A DNA stretch of 64,000 bases, taken from contig JAMXAG010000011.1 in NCBI GenBank assembly GCA_024281675.1, positions 1-64,000 of the forward strand. The letters are read 5' to 3'. Source of the stretch: Nitrosomonas sp. (GTDB taxonomy: Bacteria; Pseudomonadota; Gammaproteobacteria; Burkholderiales; Nitrosomonadaceae). Both the position numbers and the translations under genes were made by a program. A model generated the notes under the pieces. The model saw only the letters and a list, made by a program, of their open reading frames with translations, ran no database searches and was not told the DNA's origin. Positions 1 through 7,582 of the stretch are shown here, piece after piece (positions within the stretch are counted from its first letter, which is position 1; each line of letters starts with the position of its first letter).

Positions 1-152
1 CCAGGAGCCATGGTCCTTAGCAAATTCATTTCCGGCCCGACGCTAAGCGGAAACAAACTCACAACAATAACGAAAAAAAATAATGTGATCAGTACATCTG
101 ATCGGCGGCGAACTGCCAGTAAAAGATCTCTTTTTATAATCCACAAAAACAT
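1..152 (-). CDS. ccmB: CcmB, heme exporter membrane subunit (5' part only)
   Basis: Only the first 50 or so residues lie in the window; the gene runs off the left edge. They begin MFLWIIKRDLLLAVRRRSD and pass into a hydrophobic stretch and then FPLSVGPE, the usual CcmB start: a cytoplasmic basic N-terminus followed by the first membrane segment. CcmB is the permease partner of CcmA in the ABC complex that serves the CcmC/CcmE heme-handling step of cytochrome c maturation. The ATG lies 4 bp after the ccmA stop, so the two are co-transcribed. Confidence 0.85.
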   Translation of the reverse strand, partial: MFLWIIKRDLLLAVRRRSDVLITLFFFVIVVSLFPLSVGPEMNLLRTMAP

Positions 153-156
153 GGCA

Positions 157-771
157 TCAAGATAATTGCAATTGAGTGATCGATGATGCATTAATATCAA
201 TCTCTTGGTGTGTCGTCATCACTACCATGCCATCTTGTTGCAAATGCCGCTCTAGTATTTCTCTAAGCAGTTGAACTGCAGCCACATCCAAAGCTACAAA
301 TGGCTCATCCAAAATCCACAACGTTGTGTTGCATACAAGTAAACGCGCCAAAGCAACACGTCTTCGTTGACCTTGCGACAGTACTTTAACCGGCAAATGT
401 TCTCGACCGCCTAAGCCGATGGTATTAAGTACTTTACTTGCATCATCAGAACTGATTTCAGATCCGGCCATTGCACTCGAGATACATAAGTTCTCGGTTA
501 CTGTTAAATCATCTTTTACACCACCTAAATGACCGATATACGTAGTGCGAGCAAAATACTCTTCATTTAGAGTTCCAATAGAGACGCCATCCCAGCAAAT
601 TTCACCTGACGCAGGAAGCGACAATCCACACATCATACGCAACAAACTCGTCTTTCCACTACCATTAGGGCCACGCACTTGTAATAAACCACCCGTTTCA
701 AGGGAAAAATTAATATCCTTAAAGAGTTCTCGATCACCGCGCACGCATGCGACTTTGATTCCTTGCAACAC
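157..771 (-). CDS. ccmA: CcmA, heme exporter ATP-binding subunit
   Basis: An ABC ATPase of 204 residues, the normal size for CcmA. It has a Walker A motif GPNGSGKT at residues 34-41, the signature LSQGQ at 131-135, and Walker B LWILDEP at 151-157 followed by the switch His in MTTHQ. With CcmB it forms the transporter that powers release of holo-CcmE during cytochrome c maturation at the inner membrane. The LSQGQRRR form of the signature is typical of CcmA rather than of generic ABC importers, and the adjoining ccmB start confirms the call. No gene lies between it and the CBS protein upstream. Confidence 0.93.
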   Translation of the reverse strand: MLQGIKVACVRGDRELFKDINFSLETGGLLQVRGPNGSGKTSLLRMMCGLSLPASGEICWDGVSIGTLNEEYFARTTYIGHLGGVKDDLTVTENLCISSAMAGSEISSDDASKVLNTIGLGGREHLPVKVLSQGQRRRVALARLLVCNTTLWILDEPFVALDVAAVQLLREILERHLQQDGMVVMTTHQEIDINASSITQLQLS

Positions 772-921
772 GATTTAGATAGGCGAATAAGATAAAAGCT
801 TGTGATTATAGCGTATTGATGATGCGAACGACATCTAAGTATTAAAAAACATAAACCAAAAGCTTATCCCCACACTCAGAAGTTCGCAAACTTATGTATA
901 AGATAACCTACTAGAGTAGCA

Positions 922-942
922 GCCGGAACCGCCATATCCGGC
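922..942 (-). terminator. Weak hairpin downstream of the CBS gene
   Basis: Arms GCCGGA (922-927) and TCCGGC (937-942) form a 6-bp stem with a 9-nt loop, 17 bp past the stop of the CBS-domain gene. There is no U-run, so an intrinsic terminator is only a possibility. Confidence 0.3.
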
Positions 943-958
943 ATGCTTACAATCAATT

Positions 959-1561
959 TCAACTTGCAATCAAGGTCGACTCAATTTCCGCAAAGCTTTT
1001 GGCGACTTTGACGGGAATTGTAATTTTTCTGCCCAATTGTTTTTCTATTTGAGTCCAAGAAAAGATACCACAAATTTTCGATAAACCAATATGCGTAGTA
1101 TTGTCTACTGCTAACGAATGCAAGCGACCACTTTCATGCAAACTCGCTATGATATTACCTACACGTGCATGCTCAACATCTTCAAGAGAAATAGCTTCTA
1201 GTTTACTCAGTGGCGTCATAATATCCATCACCAAAATTTCATTATGTTTGATACCACGTTGCTGAACAAAACGCATAGGTTTTTCACCAAGAATATCGGT
1301 TGCGGTAATAATACCAACCAAAGACTCATTGTCATGCATTACGAGTAACGTACGAACACCACGCTGAATCATATAGATATTGGCCGTTTCCATTGGGGTC
1401 TCGGGTGAAATCACGGCTGCTTGTATTTTGCGTAAATCCGTCATTACTTCAAGTGCTGGGGATTCAAAAGTCACAGAAACAGGTAGTGAAGGTCTAGAAA
1501 TTTGTACGGTATCTAAGAAATACTGCATAGCAAGCGGTTTATAATCTTTTTCTAACAGCAT
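959..1561 (-). CDS. CBS-pair domain protein
   Basis: About 200 residues with two CBS motifs. The first covers roughly residues 45-95, with VRTLLVMHDNESLVGIITAT and DIL; the second covers roughly 110-185, with MDIMTP, HSLAVDN and CGIFSW. No catalytic or membrane domain is attached, so it is a stand-alone CBS module of the kind that senses adenosyl ligands or modulates a partner enzyme; the partner is unknown. I chose the ATG at 1561 instead of the GTG nine bases upstream, because AAAAAGGGG ends 8 nt before this ATG but abuts the GTG. It is alone, on the same strand as ccmAB but about 190 bp away. Confidence 0.8.
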   Translation of the reverse strand: MLLEKDYKPLAMQYFLDTVQISRPSLPVSVTFESPALEVMTDLRKIQAAVISPETPMETANIYMIQRGVRTLLVMHDNESLVGIITATDILGEKPMRFVQQRGIKHNEILVMDIMTPLSKLEAISLEDVEHARVGNIIASLHESGRLHSLAVDNTTHIGLSKICGIFSWTQIEKQLGRKITIPVKVAKSFAEIESTLIAS

Positions 1562-1778
1562 AATACGCACCCCTTTTTCTATAAATAAAAGTAAATCACT
1601 TATTTCAAAACAGAGGATCCATTGCGAGTAAGTGAATTAGCACTTTACGCTGAAATTGAATTACATTCAATAACCTCATCAAAGACAGGGCTTCTATTAA
1701 TCATAAATTTCTACGTCACTAGCTGTTTAATCCCACGGTGTACTAGAATGGAGTGGATTAACAATATAAATTGTTAAT

Positions 1779-1854
1779 TGGCGCCCTGAACACGAATCGA
1801 ACGTGCGACCTACCCCTTAGGAGGGGGTTGCTCTATCCACTGAGCTACCAGGGC
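1779..1854 (-). tRNA. tRNA-Arg (anticodon CCT)
   Basis: The minus strand folds as a full cloverleaf. Acceptor GCCCTGG pairs with TCAGGGC (last pair G-U), the D stem is GCTC/GAGC, and the anticodon stem ACCCC/GGGGT carries loop CTCCTAA with anticodon CCT. The T arm is GCACG/CGTGT with loop TTCGATT, the discriminator is G and the 3' CCA is encoded. It reads AGG arginine codons. tRNA-Arg(CCT) is a common integration target, and a damaged copy of its 3' half lies about 230 bp away. Confidence 0.95.
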
Positions 1855-2008
1855 AGTCCGGTTATTTTACGCTATTCTTGGCTAGAAGAAATCTAGCAGA
1901 AGCTTATACTTAGATATTTATAAAGTTTAATAACACTTAACGATGTAACCCCTTGCGTAACCCCAACAAAAATATAAAAACAAGTTACGACATACATCCC
2001 ATTGTTTT

Positions 2009-2060
2009 AATTGGCGTCCTGAACACGAATCGAACGTTTGACTCTACCCCTTAGGAGTCG
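2009..2060 (-). repeat. Degenerate copy of the tRNA-Arg 3' half
   Basis: On the plus strand this repeats the tRNA-Arg sequence from the CCA end through the T arm and most of the anticodon arm, including the shared block CCTGAACACGAATCGAACGT and the block TACCCCTTAGGAG. It diverges in between and has no 5' half, so it cannot be a functional tRNA. Duplicated tRNA 3' ends in direct orientation are classic att remnants of tRNA-targeting integrases. Only about 150 bp separate the copies, so any element has gone. Confidence 0.75.
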
Positions 2061-2370
2061 GATATTATCCTTCAGATTAGAGAATACCTGTATCTATAAA
2101 TATCTATTAAATCAACAGATCAAAAGAAATTCTACTCTAGTATAAAATAAAACAGATTACTTTTGAGAATCCCTCCCAACGGTTGCCAACTAATTATTGA
2201 CTGGGAGGGGAAAAGTAGGCGAATAATGAAAAAACGAAACCCAATTCAAGCGCGCCCCCTGTAGATACTTTTAAGAAAGCAGCAAGGATCATGAAAGACA
2301 TTGCAAATGTAGAAATATCTTTATCAATTGTGCCATTCTAAAAATTCAGAATAAATTCATGCTGATTGGG
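2061..2370. other. Non-coding stretch with one inverted repeat
   Basis: No credible gene. There is an inverted repeat with arms CCCTCCCA (2171-2178) and TGGGAGGG (2202-2209) and a 23-nt loop, without a U-run on either strand. Two short plus-strand frames (from 2226 and 2291) of 12-16 codons have no recognisable product. The stretch may be residue of the element suggested by the tRNA duplication. Confidence 0.5.
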
Positions 2371-2634
2371 CTATGAATGCTCATATATCTTATTAATATA
2401 AGTTTTTTGTTTTTCTCTTGATGGCATACCGTTTCGAAAATACTCCATTGAATTCTTTGATTCAGCATAAAGAATACACACAAAGAGATACGCAAAAAAC
2501 AAATAGACACCGAGCATAATGCCGAAAATACTGTCCCAATCGACAGTCTCATACAATGCGATCTTGTAGGCACCAATCAACAAAACAAAGCATGTAATGG
2601 TGACGAAGAAAAAGATGCGACTAATATTTTTCAT
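2371..2634 (-). CDS. Small two-helix membrane protein, unknown
   Basis: About 87 residues starting MKNISRIFFFVTITC. Two hydrophobic segments are visible, the first over roughly residues 5-26 and the second around 38-55 (IFGIMLGVYLFFAYLFVCIL), followed by a polar C-terminal tail rich in K, E and N. I do not recognise a family. The start was placed at this ATG because AAAGGAG sits 8 nt before it; a longer frame would overlap the phosphatase gene upstream. The gene follows the PhoX-like gene on the same strand with about 30 bp between them, so it may share its phosphate-responsive promoter. Confidence 0.55.
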   Translation of the reverse strand: MKNISRIFFFVTITCFVLLIGAYKIALYETVDWDSIFGIMLGVYLFFAYLFVCILYAESKNSMEYFRNGMPSREKQKTYINKIYEHS

Positions 2635-2666
2635 AGCATGTACTCCTTTGAAAGTATTAGGGACTA

Positions 2667-3992
2667 TCAATCTCTAGATTTGTGATGGGATTTTGGTGTA
2701 ATGGCGATTGTTTTATCGTTACCTGTTTCAGAGTGCTGAATGTTTACAAACAGCGTATGTGGATCTTTACCAAAATAGATGCCCGTACCTTCGGCCGATT
2801 TGTCTTTTAACGATGCAAATAAATGCACGCCATCACTATACCCGTCTCCATCTTCATCAGGCACTGCAACCCAAATATCACTGTTGTCATTATCTTCGAC
2901 AATCCATAATTTGCCATCTGGGCCATTGGCCAGGTTATCTGGACGCATGAACCCAGTCACGCCACGAGTTGTATTCGTTGGTTTGATTTCAAAAGGAACG
3001 TTTACACCGGGTTGTACAAAGTAACTTACTTTAGGCACGGCTCCCAATTTCACGGCAAGTATGGCTCCTGGGCCATCGATGTTATTGGGATCTGTGGCAT
3101 CTTCGCAGGTCAATGCAGCATACAGTGTATTTCGAATGCGCTCTAAATCTTCTGGACGACAGAAAGGTGTCGCGTTGACTGCTTGAGCAGCCACTCTGGC
3201 ATTAATCTGAGCCTGATTCATGTCTAAAGCTACCCACTCAGCCTGACCGATTTTCATCCCATTTTTAACCCGTAGCACATACAATTGACCGCTACTCAGG
3301 TCACCATAGCTGTTCGGAACGAATTTATAGATTGATCCTTTTCGGTCTTCGTCAATGACATACACATTACCTTCTTCATCAATTTCAATTCCTTCATGTG
3401 CCAACGATCCCAGCATTGGCCGCACTTTGATTTCCTTGACCTCTGTTGGGGCATCCTTCTCAAACTTCATTTCATATAGCATGCCACTTTGTGCCCGAGG
3501 TGCATCAGGATCAGGGAATTGCGCAGTAATGGTTTCTTCAGCAAATAGGATGGACCTCCAAGGTGTCCACACAAGGCCATCGAGCGCTTCCCAATCGGCA
3601 CGCTGAGCAAGAATCTTTGCCTTTCCGGTTTTCAAATCCACAACCGAAACTGCGCCTCCTAAGTAAGAACCAGCCCCGGGACGCACTTCGTGAGTACGGT
3701 AAAGATATCTGCCAGCGTGTTTTCCGGTTTCATTGACGGTATTCATGTCAGTCCAATCGCCAGAATTCGGATAAATATCCAAATCTGATTCATCAGAAAT
3801 AATGTGTTGCGTGAATCCTTTCGGAATCACCCAAGGCTTACTATTGAGAATTGCTGGGTCCGATGTTGTTTGCTCGTAAGCGGAAGCAGCTATTGGCCGG
3901 AATTTCATAGGACCATTTACAAATACTGCATCTGCATAAACCAATGTTGTAAGTACCACGCAAGCGGGCAAGGCTAAAATTGATTTCTTCAT
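2667..3992 (-). CDS. PhoX-like secreted phosphatase (DUF839 family)
   Basis: A protein of 441 residues with an N-terminal signal-like segment (MKKSILALPACVVLTTLVYA) and the DUF839/PhoX beta-propeller signature features: NETGKHAGRYLYRTHEVRPG, EALDGLVWTPW, SLAHEGIEIDEEGNVYVIDE, and GFMRPDNLANGPDGKLWIVE. PhoX enzymes are calcium/iron phosphomonoesterases that free phosphate from organic esters outside the cytoplasm. This one is shorter than the classical enzymes (typically over 600 residues) and its signal looks Sec-like rather than twin-arginine, so activity is inferred. Four tandem Pho-box units lie about 97 bp upstream, which fits a phosphate-starvation gene. Confidence 0.8.
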   Translation of the reverse strand: MKKSILALPACVVLTTLVYADAVFVNGPMKFRPIAASAYEQTTSDPAILNSKPWVIPKGFTQHIISDESDLDIYPNSGDWTDMNTVNETGKHAGRYLYRTHEVRPGAGSYLGGAVSVVDLKTGKAKILAQRADWEALDGLVWTPWRSILFAEETITAQFPDPDAPRAQSGMLYEMKFEKDAPTEVKEIKVRPMLGSLAHEGIEIDEEGNVYVIDEDRKGSIYKFVPNSYGDLSSGQLYVLRVKNGMKIGQAEWVALDMNQAQINARVAAQAVNATPFCRPEDLERIRNTLYAALTCEDATDPNNIDGPGAILAVKLGAVPKVSYFVQPGVNVPFEIKPTNTTRGVTGFMRPDNLANGPDGKLWIVEDNDNSDIWVAVPDEDGDGYSDGVHLFASLKDKSAEGTGIYFGKDPHTLFVNIQHSETGNDKTIAITPKSHHKSRD

Positions 3993-4088
3993 GAATTTTC
4001 TCCGATAAGATTCGCAATTACATTAAAAAAACGAGGATGATAAGTAAGCGCTATGGCTTTTTCCTCATAGCAACTCTATCGTTACCAC

Positions 4089-4128
4089 ATGAACTTCTGA
4101 TGTCAGTAAAATGAATCTTTTATGATTT
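4089..4128 (-). promoter_or_regulatory. Pho-box array upstream of the PhoX-like gene (4 units)
   Basis: Read on the minus strand, four 7-bp units recur at exactly 11-bp intervals: AAATCAT, GATTCAT, CTGACAT and AGTTCAT, separated by spacers AAAA, TTTA and CAGA. The known PhoB target is tandem CTGTCAT-type units with 4-bp AT-rich spacers (11-bp period), so this is a good match in geometry; CTGACAT matches the unit at 6 of 7. It ends about 97 bp before the PhoX-like start codon. The units other than CTGACAT keep mainly the CAT end. Confidence 0.7.
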
Positions 4129-4163
4129 TTTTGAGTCGGTGACTTCGAGCAAGAAGAGTATTT

Positions 4164-4200
4164 AAAAAAATCGCTGAAACCAGGGGAAGTTTCAGCGATT
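4164..4200 (-). terminator. Rho-independent terminator of the beta-helix gene
   Basis: A perfect 12-bp stem, AATCGCTGAAAC (4169-4180) with GTTTCAGCGATT (4189-4200), has an 8-nt loop and, on the minus strand, is followed by seven T residues. It lies 65 bp past the stop of the beta-helix gene and ahead of the PhoX promoter, insulating the two units. Confidence 0.88.
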
Positions 4201-4264
4201 GAAAGACTACAACGAGAAAGCTATATTTTTTTATAGAGTGATACTCTGAGATTCGCTAAAGCTT

Positions 4265-5881
4265 TTAATTGAATGGGAAAGTCCATTCTTTAGTCCAGTC
4301 ACTGTTCGCATCTTTGAATGCGCCCGAATAATCAACGGGTGTAAAGAAAGCATCACTAACTGCAGCTCCACCCAATGTCAGCGGCGATCCGGCTGCTGGT
4401 AAATAACCACTTAACAAGGAATCTCCTGCTACGTTTCCAGACTGCGATAAGAACCAATCAGACGTGGTAAATGTAGCATCATCACCATCAGCAAAGTTGG
4501 CCGCGCAATTGACAAAAGAATTCTGAATCGTCAATGAGCCGGTCAAGCTACCTGGCGCACCTGCATTTGCAAAAGTCGCTGCACCATCGATCGTTAAGCA
4601 CGTTGGTGAACCAGTAATGACCGAGTTCCAGATATTGGCCCCTGTGCCGCGGCGCAATAACACACCTTGAGTAGCCGAATCACCCGCACGGCCTATAATT
4701 GTCAAGTTTGATAGAATTGGTTGCGCACGCGGCGTACTGTCATTGTTAGCCTCGTTATTGTCCGCTTCAATGCCGCGATCACCAATAGTTGCCGCTTGTT
4801 TAATTAGAACAAACTGCGCACGGCCTTTCCAGCCATTGGTCCAATCCAGAGAATCATCCTGGATGTTCGTTAATACCAAATGTTTCATTTGTACCGTACC
4901 GCCAAAAACTTCGACGCCGTCATCCAAACCTTCGTGAACTTGTACGTAGTCAATCAATGTTCCCGAGCCAACACCGTTGAGTGTTAGGCCATTGAGTTCT
5001 TCATCCTGGCGTACAGGACTTCCGGCAAACCGAATTTGGGTATATTTAATCACTCCGCTATTATCGGTTGGATTGTTACCACCGTACACTTCACTGACAT
5101 AGGCTTCAAAAGGAACTTCACATAAGGGTACACCTTCATTACAACCATTCACCGGCGCATTGCCGGAAATCAGCAAGCCCCCCCATTCTCCGGCTGCTGC
5201 CTCATTGGCACCAGTCATCACAATCGGATTGTCTGGCGTGCCTTCCGCCATGATTTTTGAACCACGTCTGATCCACAAAAAGGCTGCTTGATCCCCAGAG
5301 CCACCCACACCTACGATTCTGGTTCCAGGATTAATAGTAAGCGTAGCACTTTGTGTATTATTGCCTCCCACAAAAACATTCTGTTGCAGTATCCATTCAG
5401 TGTTCTTCGTCAAGGTAACATTAGAAGTAATCGTGCCACTTAAGATACAAGAATTTGCTGTTGGCCCTTGTTGAGCAAAGGCTGGGCAACCTGTAAATGC
5501 ATTATTGACCAATTGATCAATGTTAAAACTCATGGGATTGGACCCCGGAACATACTTTAACTTGACGTAAAATTTATCTGCGCCAACTTCCACTTCTTGG
5601 ACGTGTACAGAATGGGTGTCACCGTCGTATACATTGCGTTGTCCAGTAACTGCAGCAATAGGCTGCGCACTCACCAACTGCAATTGACCGTCAACTAATT
5701 GTAGTTGCGCATGATAAAAAGCCGATGCTCCGTCGCCGAGCACTTCAACTACTGGCATATCCACCAGACCCGTTGCCGGATCATAGGTGGCCGTTGCTGC
5801 GTGTGTATTGAACGTAATTGCACTCAATAAAACTGCGGATGACGTTATTATTTTTGACTTTATTCGTTTTAATTCAAACAT
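4265..5881 (-). CDS. Secreted beta-helix-like protein of the Pho/TonB cluster
   Basis: 538 residues with a signal peptide (hydrophobic core IITSSAVLLSAITFNTHA). The body looks like a right-handed beta helix: short strands with repeated asparagine and glycine turns, such as TINPGTRIVGVGG, IVMTGANEAAAGEWGGLLIS, IKYTQIRFAG and LTLNGVGSGTLIDYVQVHEG, resembling polysaccharide-lyase or adhesin folds. No catalytic motif is evident. Cysteines occur in pairs (CPAF, CILS, CNEG, CEVP), suggesting disulfides in an exported protein. It sits between the PhoX-like and RTX genes in the Pho cluster, with its own 11-bp repeat array upstream and a strong terminator after it. A role as surface-binding partner of the neighbouring receptor is only inference. 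Confidence 0.65.
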   Translation of the reverse strand: MFELKRIKSKIITSSAVLLSAITFNTHAATATYDPATGLVDMPVVEVLGDGASAFYHAQLQLVDGQLQLVSAQPIAAVTGQRNVYDGDTHSVHVQEVEVGADKFYVKLKYVPGSNPMSFNIDQLVNNAFTGCPAFAQQGPTANSCILSGTITSNVTLTKNTEWILQQNVFVGGNNTQSATLTINPGTRIVGVGGSGDQAAFLWIRRGSKIMAEGTPDNPIVMTGANEAAAGEWGGLLISGNAPVNGCNEGVPLCEVPFEAYVSEVYGGNNPTDNSGVIKYTQIRFAGSPVRQDEELNGLTLNGVGSGTLIDYVQVHEGLDDGVEVFGGTVQMKHLVLTNIQDDSLDWTNGWKGRAQFVLIKQAATIGDRGIEADNNEANNDSTPRAQPILSNLTIIGRAGDSATQGVLLRRGTGANIWNSVITGSPTCLTIDGAATFANAGAPGSLTGSLTIQNSFVNCAANFADGDDATFTTSDWFLSQSGNVAGDSLLSGYLPAAGSPLTLGGAAVSDAFFTPVDYSGAFKDANSDWTKEWTFPFN

Positions 5882-5922
5882 GACTGACCTACCTCCAATT
5901 ATTATTTAGGGTGAGTCAATCT

Positions 5923-5962
5923 AACAGGCTAACGTGACAGGAATATTACATTTACATGTAAT
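5923..5962 (-). promoter_or_regulatory. Pho-like 11-bp repeat array upstream of the beta-helix gene
   Basis: On the minus strand, units ATTACAT, ATGTAAT, CTGTCAC and GCCTGTT occur every 11 bp with 4-bp spacers GTAA, ATTC and GTTA. CTGTCAC fits the Pho unit well and ATGTAAT is 5 of 7; the outer two are poor. It ends about 42 bp before the start codon. The layout is almost the same as the array at 7164-7203. Confidence 0.5.
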
Positions 5963-6095
5963 ATAAAAATACGGAGAGAGAAAAACTTTTGTTTCTGGAG
6001 GAATCAGGAATTTCTTATAGAGAAAGTGCTCATAGGTACTAACTCCGCTCAAATAACTTTGTGAGTTGAAAAACAGTCGCTGGTTAAGATTTTAT

Positions 6096-6117
6096 GGATC
6101 TCAGCAAGCCGAGATCC
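6096..6117 (-). terminator. Hairpin after the RTX gene
   Basis: Arms GGATCTC (6096-6102) and GAGATCC (6111-6117) with an 8-nt loop lie 15 bp past the RTX stop. The downstream minus-strand sequence is AT-rich (ATAAAATCTT) but has no clean U-run, so termination is likely rather than certain. Confidence 0.5.
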
Positions 6118-6131
6118 AATTCAAATTTCAA

Positions 6132-7057
6132 TTACAGAATAATATCCAGATTGAGATCCAACACAGGTGCGCCCGTTAGCTCAATTTGCAGATCGGCACC
6201 TCCGATAACATCACCGGTTAAGATTCCATTTACATACGATCCGACAGTAAATGCCTGATTTCCTGCAAGAGTCAAATTTGCATCAATCACCGAAAGGTCT
6301 ATTTTGTCACCTTCTAATCGATTAAAATCCTTAATAACATCCCTGCCAGCTCCTACTGGACTTTCAGTAACAGAATCATAAAAAAAGAAATCTGCTCCCG
6401 TTCTACCCCATGACCAATCAGCACCTAGACCGCCATAAATTTGATCAATGCCAGCCTCACCATCAATGAAATCAACTTCTCCATAGCCTTTAAGAATATC
6501 GTTTCCACCCCGCCCAGAAATGCTATTAAATTTGTTATTACCGTGAATAGCATTAGCAAGATCATTTCCTACCCCATCCTGATTAGCATTAAAACTTTGC
6601 AAATATAGATTCTCAAAATTAGCTGGCAATGCATAACCACCTTCTCTTTGTAAATAGATTGTATCCGCACCTTCATAGGTAGTTCAGTTAGAATATTGTA
6701 TGCAGGCCCTCCTGCATATATAAAATATTTATCGTTTCCTAAACCTCCTATCATTTCATTAGTCCCATCTAGTACTGAACCATCAGGCTCATTATAACGT
6801 TGGAGAGGTATCAAGTAATCATCGCCTGCTCCGCCGTACAGTTTGTCAGTTCCGTCATTCTTCCCGCGCAATGTATCATTACCGTCACCGCCTTCTAATA
6901 CATCAATAATGCTCCAATTAACATTAATCGTTAATGGGTTGTATGCATTGAGCGTATCATATCCTCCAAAACCACGAATTGTGTCCCCTACATCCCCCCC
7001 TGCATCGAATACCCCATTAAGTGTATTACTATTATTATCTCCATTGATGACTGCCAT
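6132..7057 (-). pseudogene. RTX (hemolysin-type calcium-binding repeat) protein, frameshifted
   Basis: Two overlapping frames together make one protein of about 310 residues. The first, from 7057, has repeats such as GGDGNDTLRG, GGAGDDYL and GGLGNDKYF, then runs into nonsense after AYNILTELP. The second picks up with YEGADTIYLQREGGYALPAN, continues through GRGGNDILKG and GGLGADW, and ends in a C-terminal beta domain (KDFNRLEGDKIDLS...LDIIL) like type I secretion substrates. The break is at about 6670-6685 and is not in a homopolymer. There is no N-terminal signal, as expected for type I export. No catalytic domain is visible. Either a real mutation or a sequencing indel is possible. Confidence 0.75.
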
Positions 7058-7163
7058 AATTTAAAATCCTATGAAAATTAATTGAATGAACAACCTGTGA
7101 TAAACCAATTTTATAAATTAAATCTAACTTACTCTGTAATTTCTATCTCAGGTGAATTAGGCT

Positions 7164-7203
7164 ATCAGATGCGCATGTAAGAAATATTACATTTACATTA
7201 CAT
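7164..7203 (-). promoter_or_regulatory. Pho-like 11-bp repeat array upstream of the RTX gene
   Basis: On the minus strand, units ATGTAAT, ATGTAAT, CTTACAT and ATCTGAT recur every 11 bp with spacers GTAA, ATTT and GCGC. Single units are weak against CTGTCAT, but the period is exact and the pattern parallels the array before the beta-helix gene (shared core ATTACATTTACAT on the plus strand). It lies about 107 bp before the RTX start. Confidence 0.45.
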
Positions 7204-7299
7204 CTAAACATAGACTTATGTCGGCATGAAATTGCAATTATCAAACGAGTTTTCCGTGCACAATCAATAGTCGTTATAAGCCCAGACACCATTCCGAGC

Positions 7300-7494
7300 A
7301 TAGAGAGAAGCCTAAAGATAGGCATTGATTTAGCAAAAGAAGCATTTCAGATTCACGGTGTGGATGCACAAGGCAACATCGTGCTGTGCAAGCAACTGGG
7401 TCGCAGTGAGATGGCGAAGTATTTCGTCATTCTGAAACCCTGTCTGATTGGCATGGAAGCTTGTGGTAGTTCGCACTACCGGGTGAAAAAGTAG
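7300..7494 (+). mobile_element. IS110-family transposase fragment
   Basis: In one plus-strand frame ending at the TAG at 7492-7494, about 58 residues read IGIDLAKEAFQIHGVDAQG, then VLCKQLGRSEMAKYF and CLIGMEACGSSHYRVKK. This is the N-terminal DEDD domain of IS110-type transposases, including the first catalytic Asp in GIDLAK and the conserved IGMEACGSSHYW-like block. There is no start codon, and the remaining domain is missing, so it is an inactive relic wedged between the RTX promoter and the receptor gene. The left edge is approximate. Confidence 0.8.
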
Positions 7495-7525
7495 GTGAAT
7501 TTGGTAATACAATCAAGCTTACGTT

Positions 7526-7545
7526 GAATCGCCCCTGGGCGATTC
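7526..7545. repeat. Perfect 9-bp inverted repeat after the receptor gene
   Basis: Arms GAATCGCCC and GGGCGATTC with a 2-nt centre lie 38 bp beyond the receptor stop codon. No U-run follows on either strand. It may act as a terminator or be the end of the degraded IS element next to it. Confidence 0.5.
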
Positions 7546-7582
7546 AGGTGGACATTTAGGCTACCATTCTAATTCTTTCGTA

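Noticed and set aside
2009..2085. A second functional tRNA
   Set aside because: The 5' half cannot form D and acceptor stems; only the 3' half is similar.
2346..2576. Minus-strand frame of 76 codons inside the small membrane protein gene
   Set aside because: It lies in another frame of the better supported gene at 2371-2634, which has a good ribosome-binding site and membrane helices.
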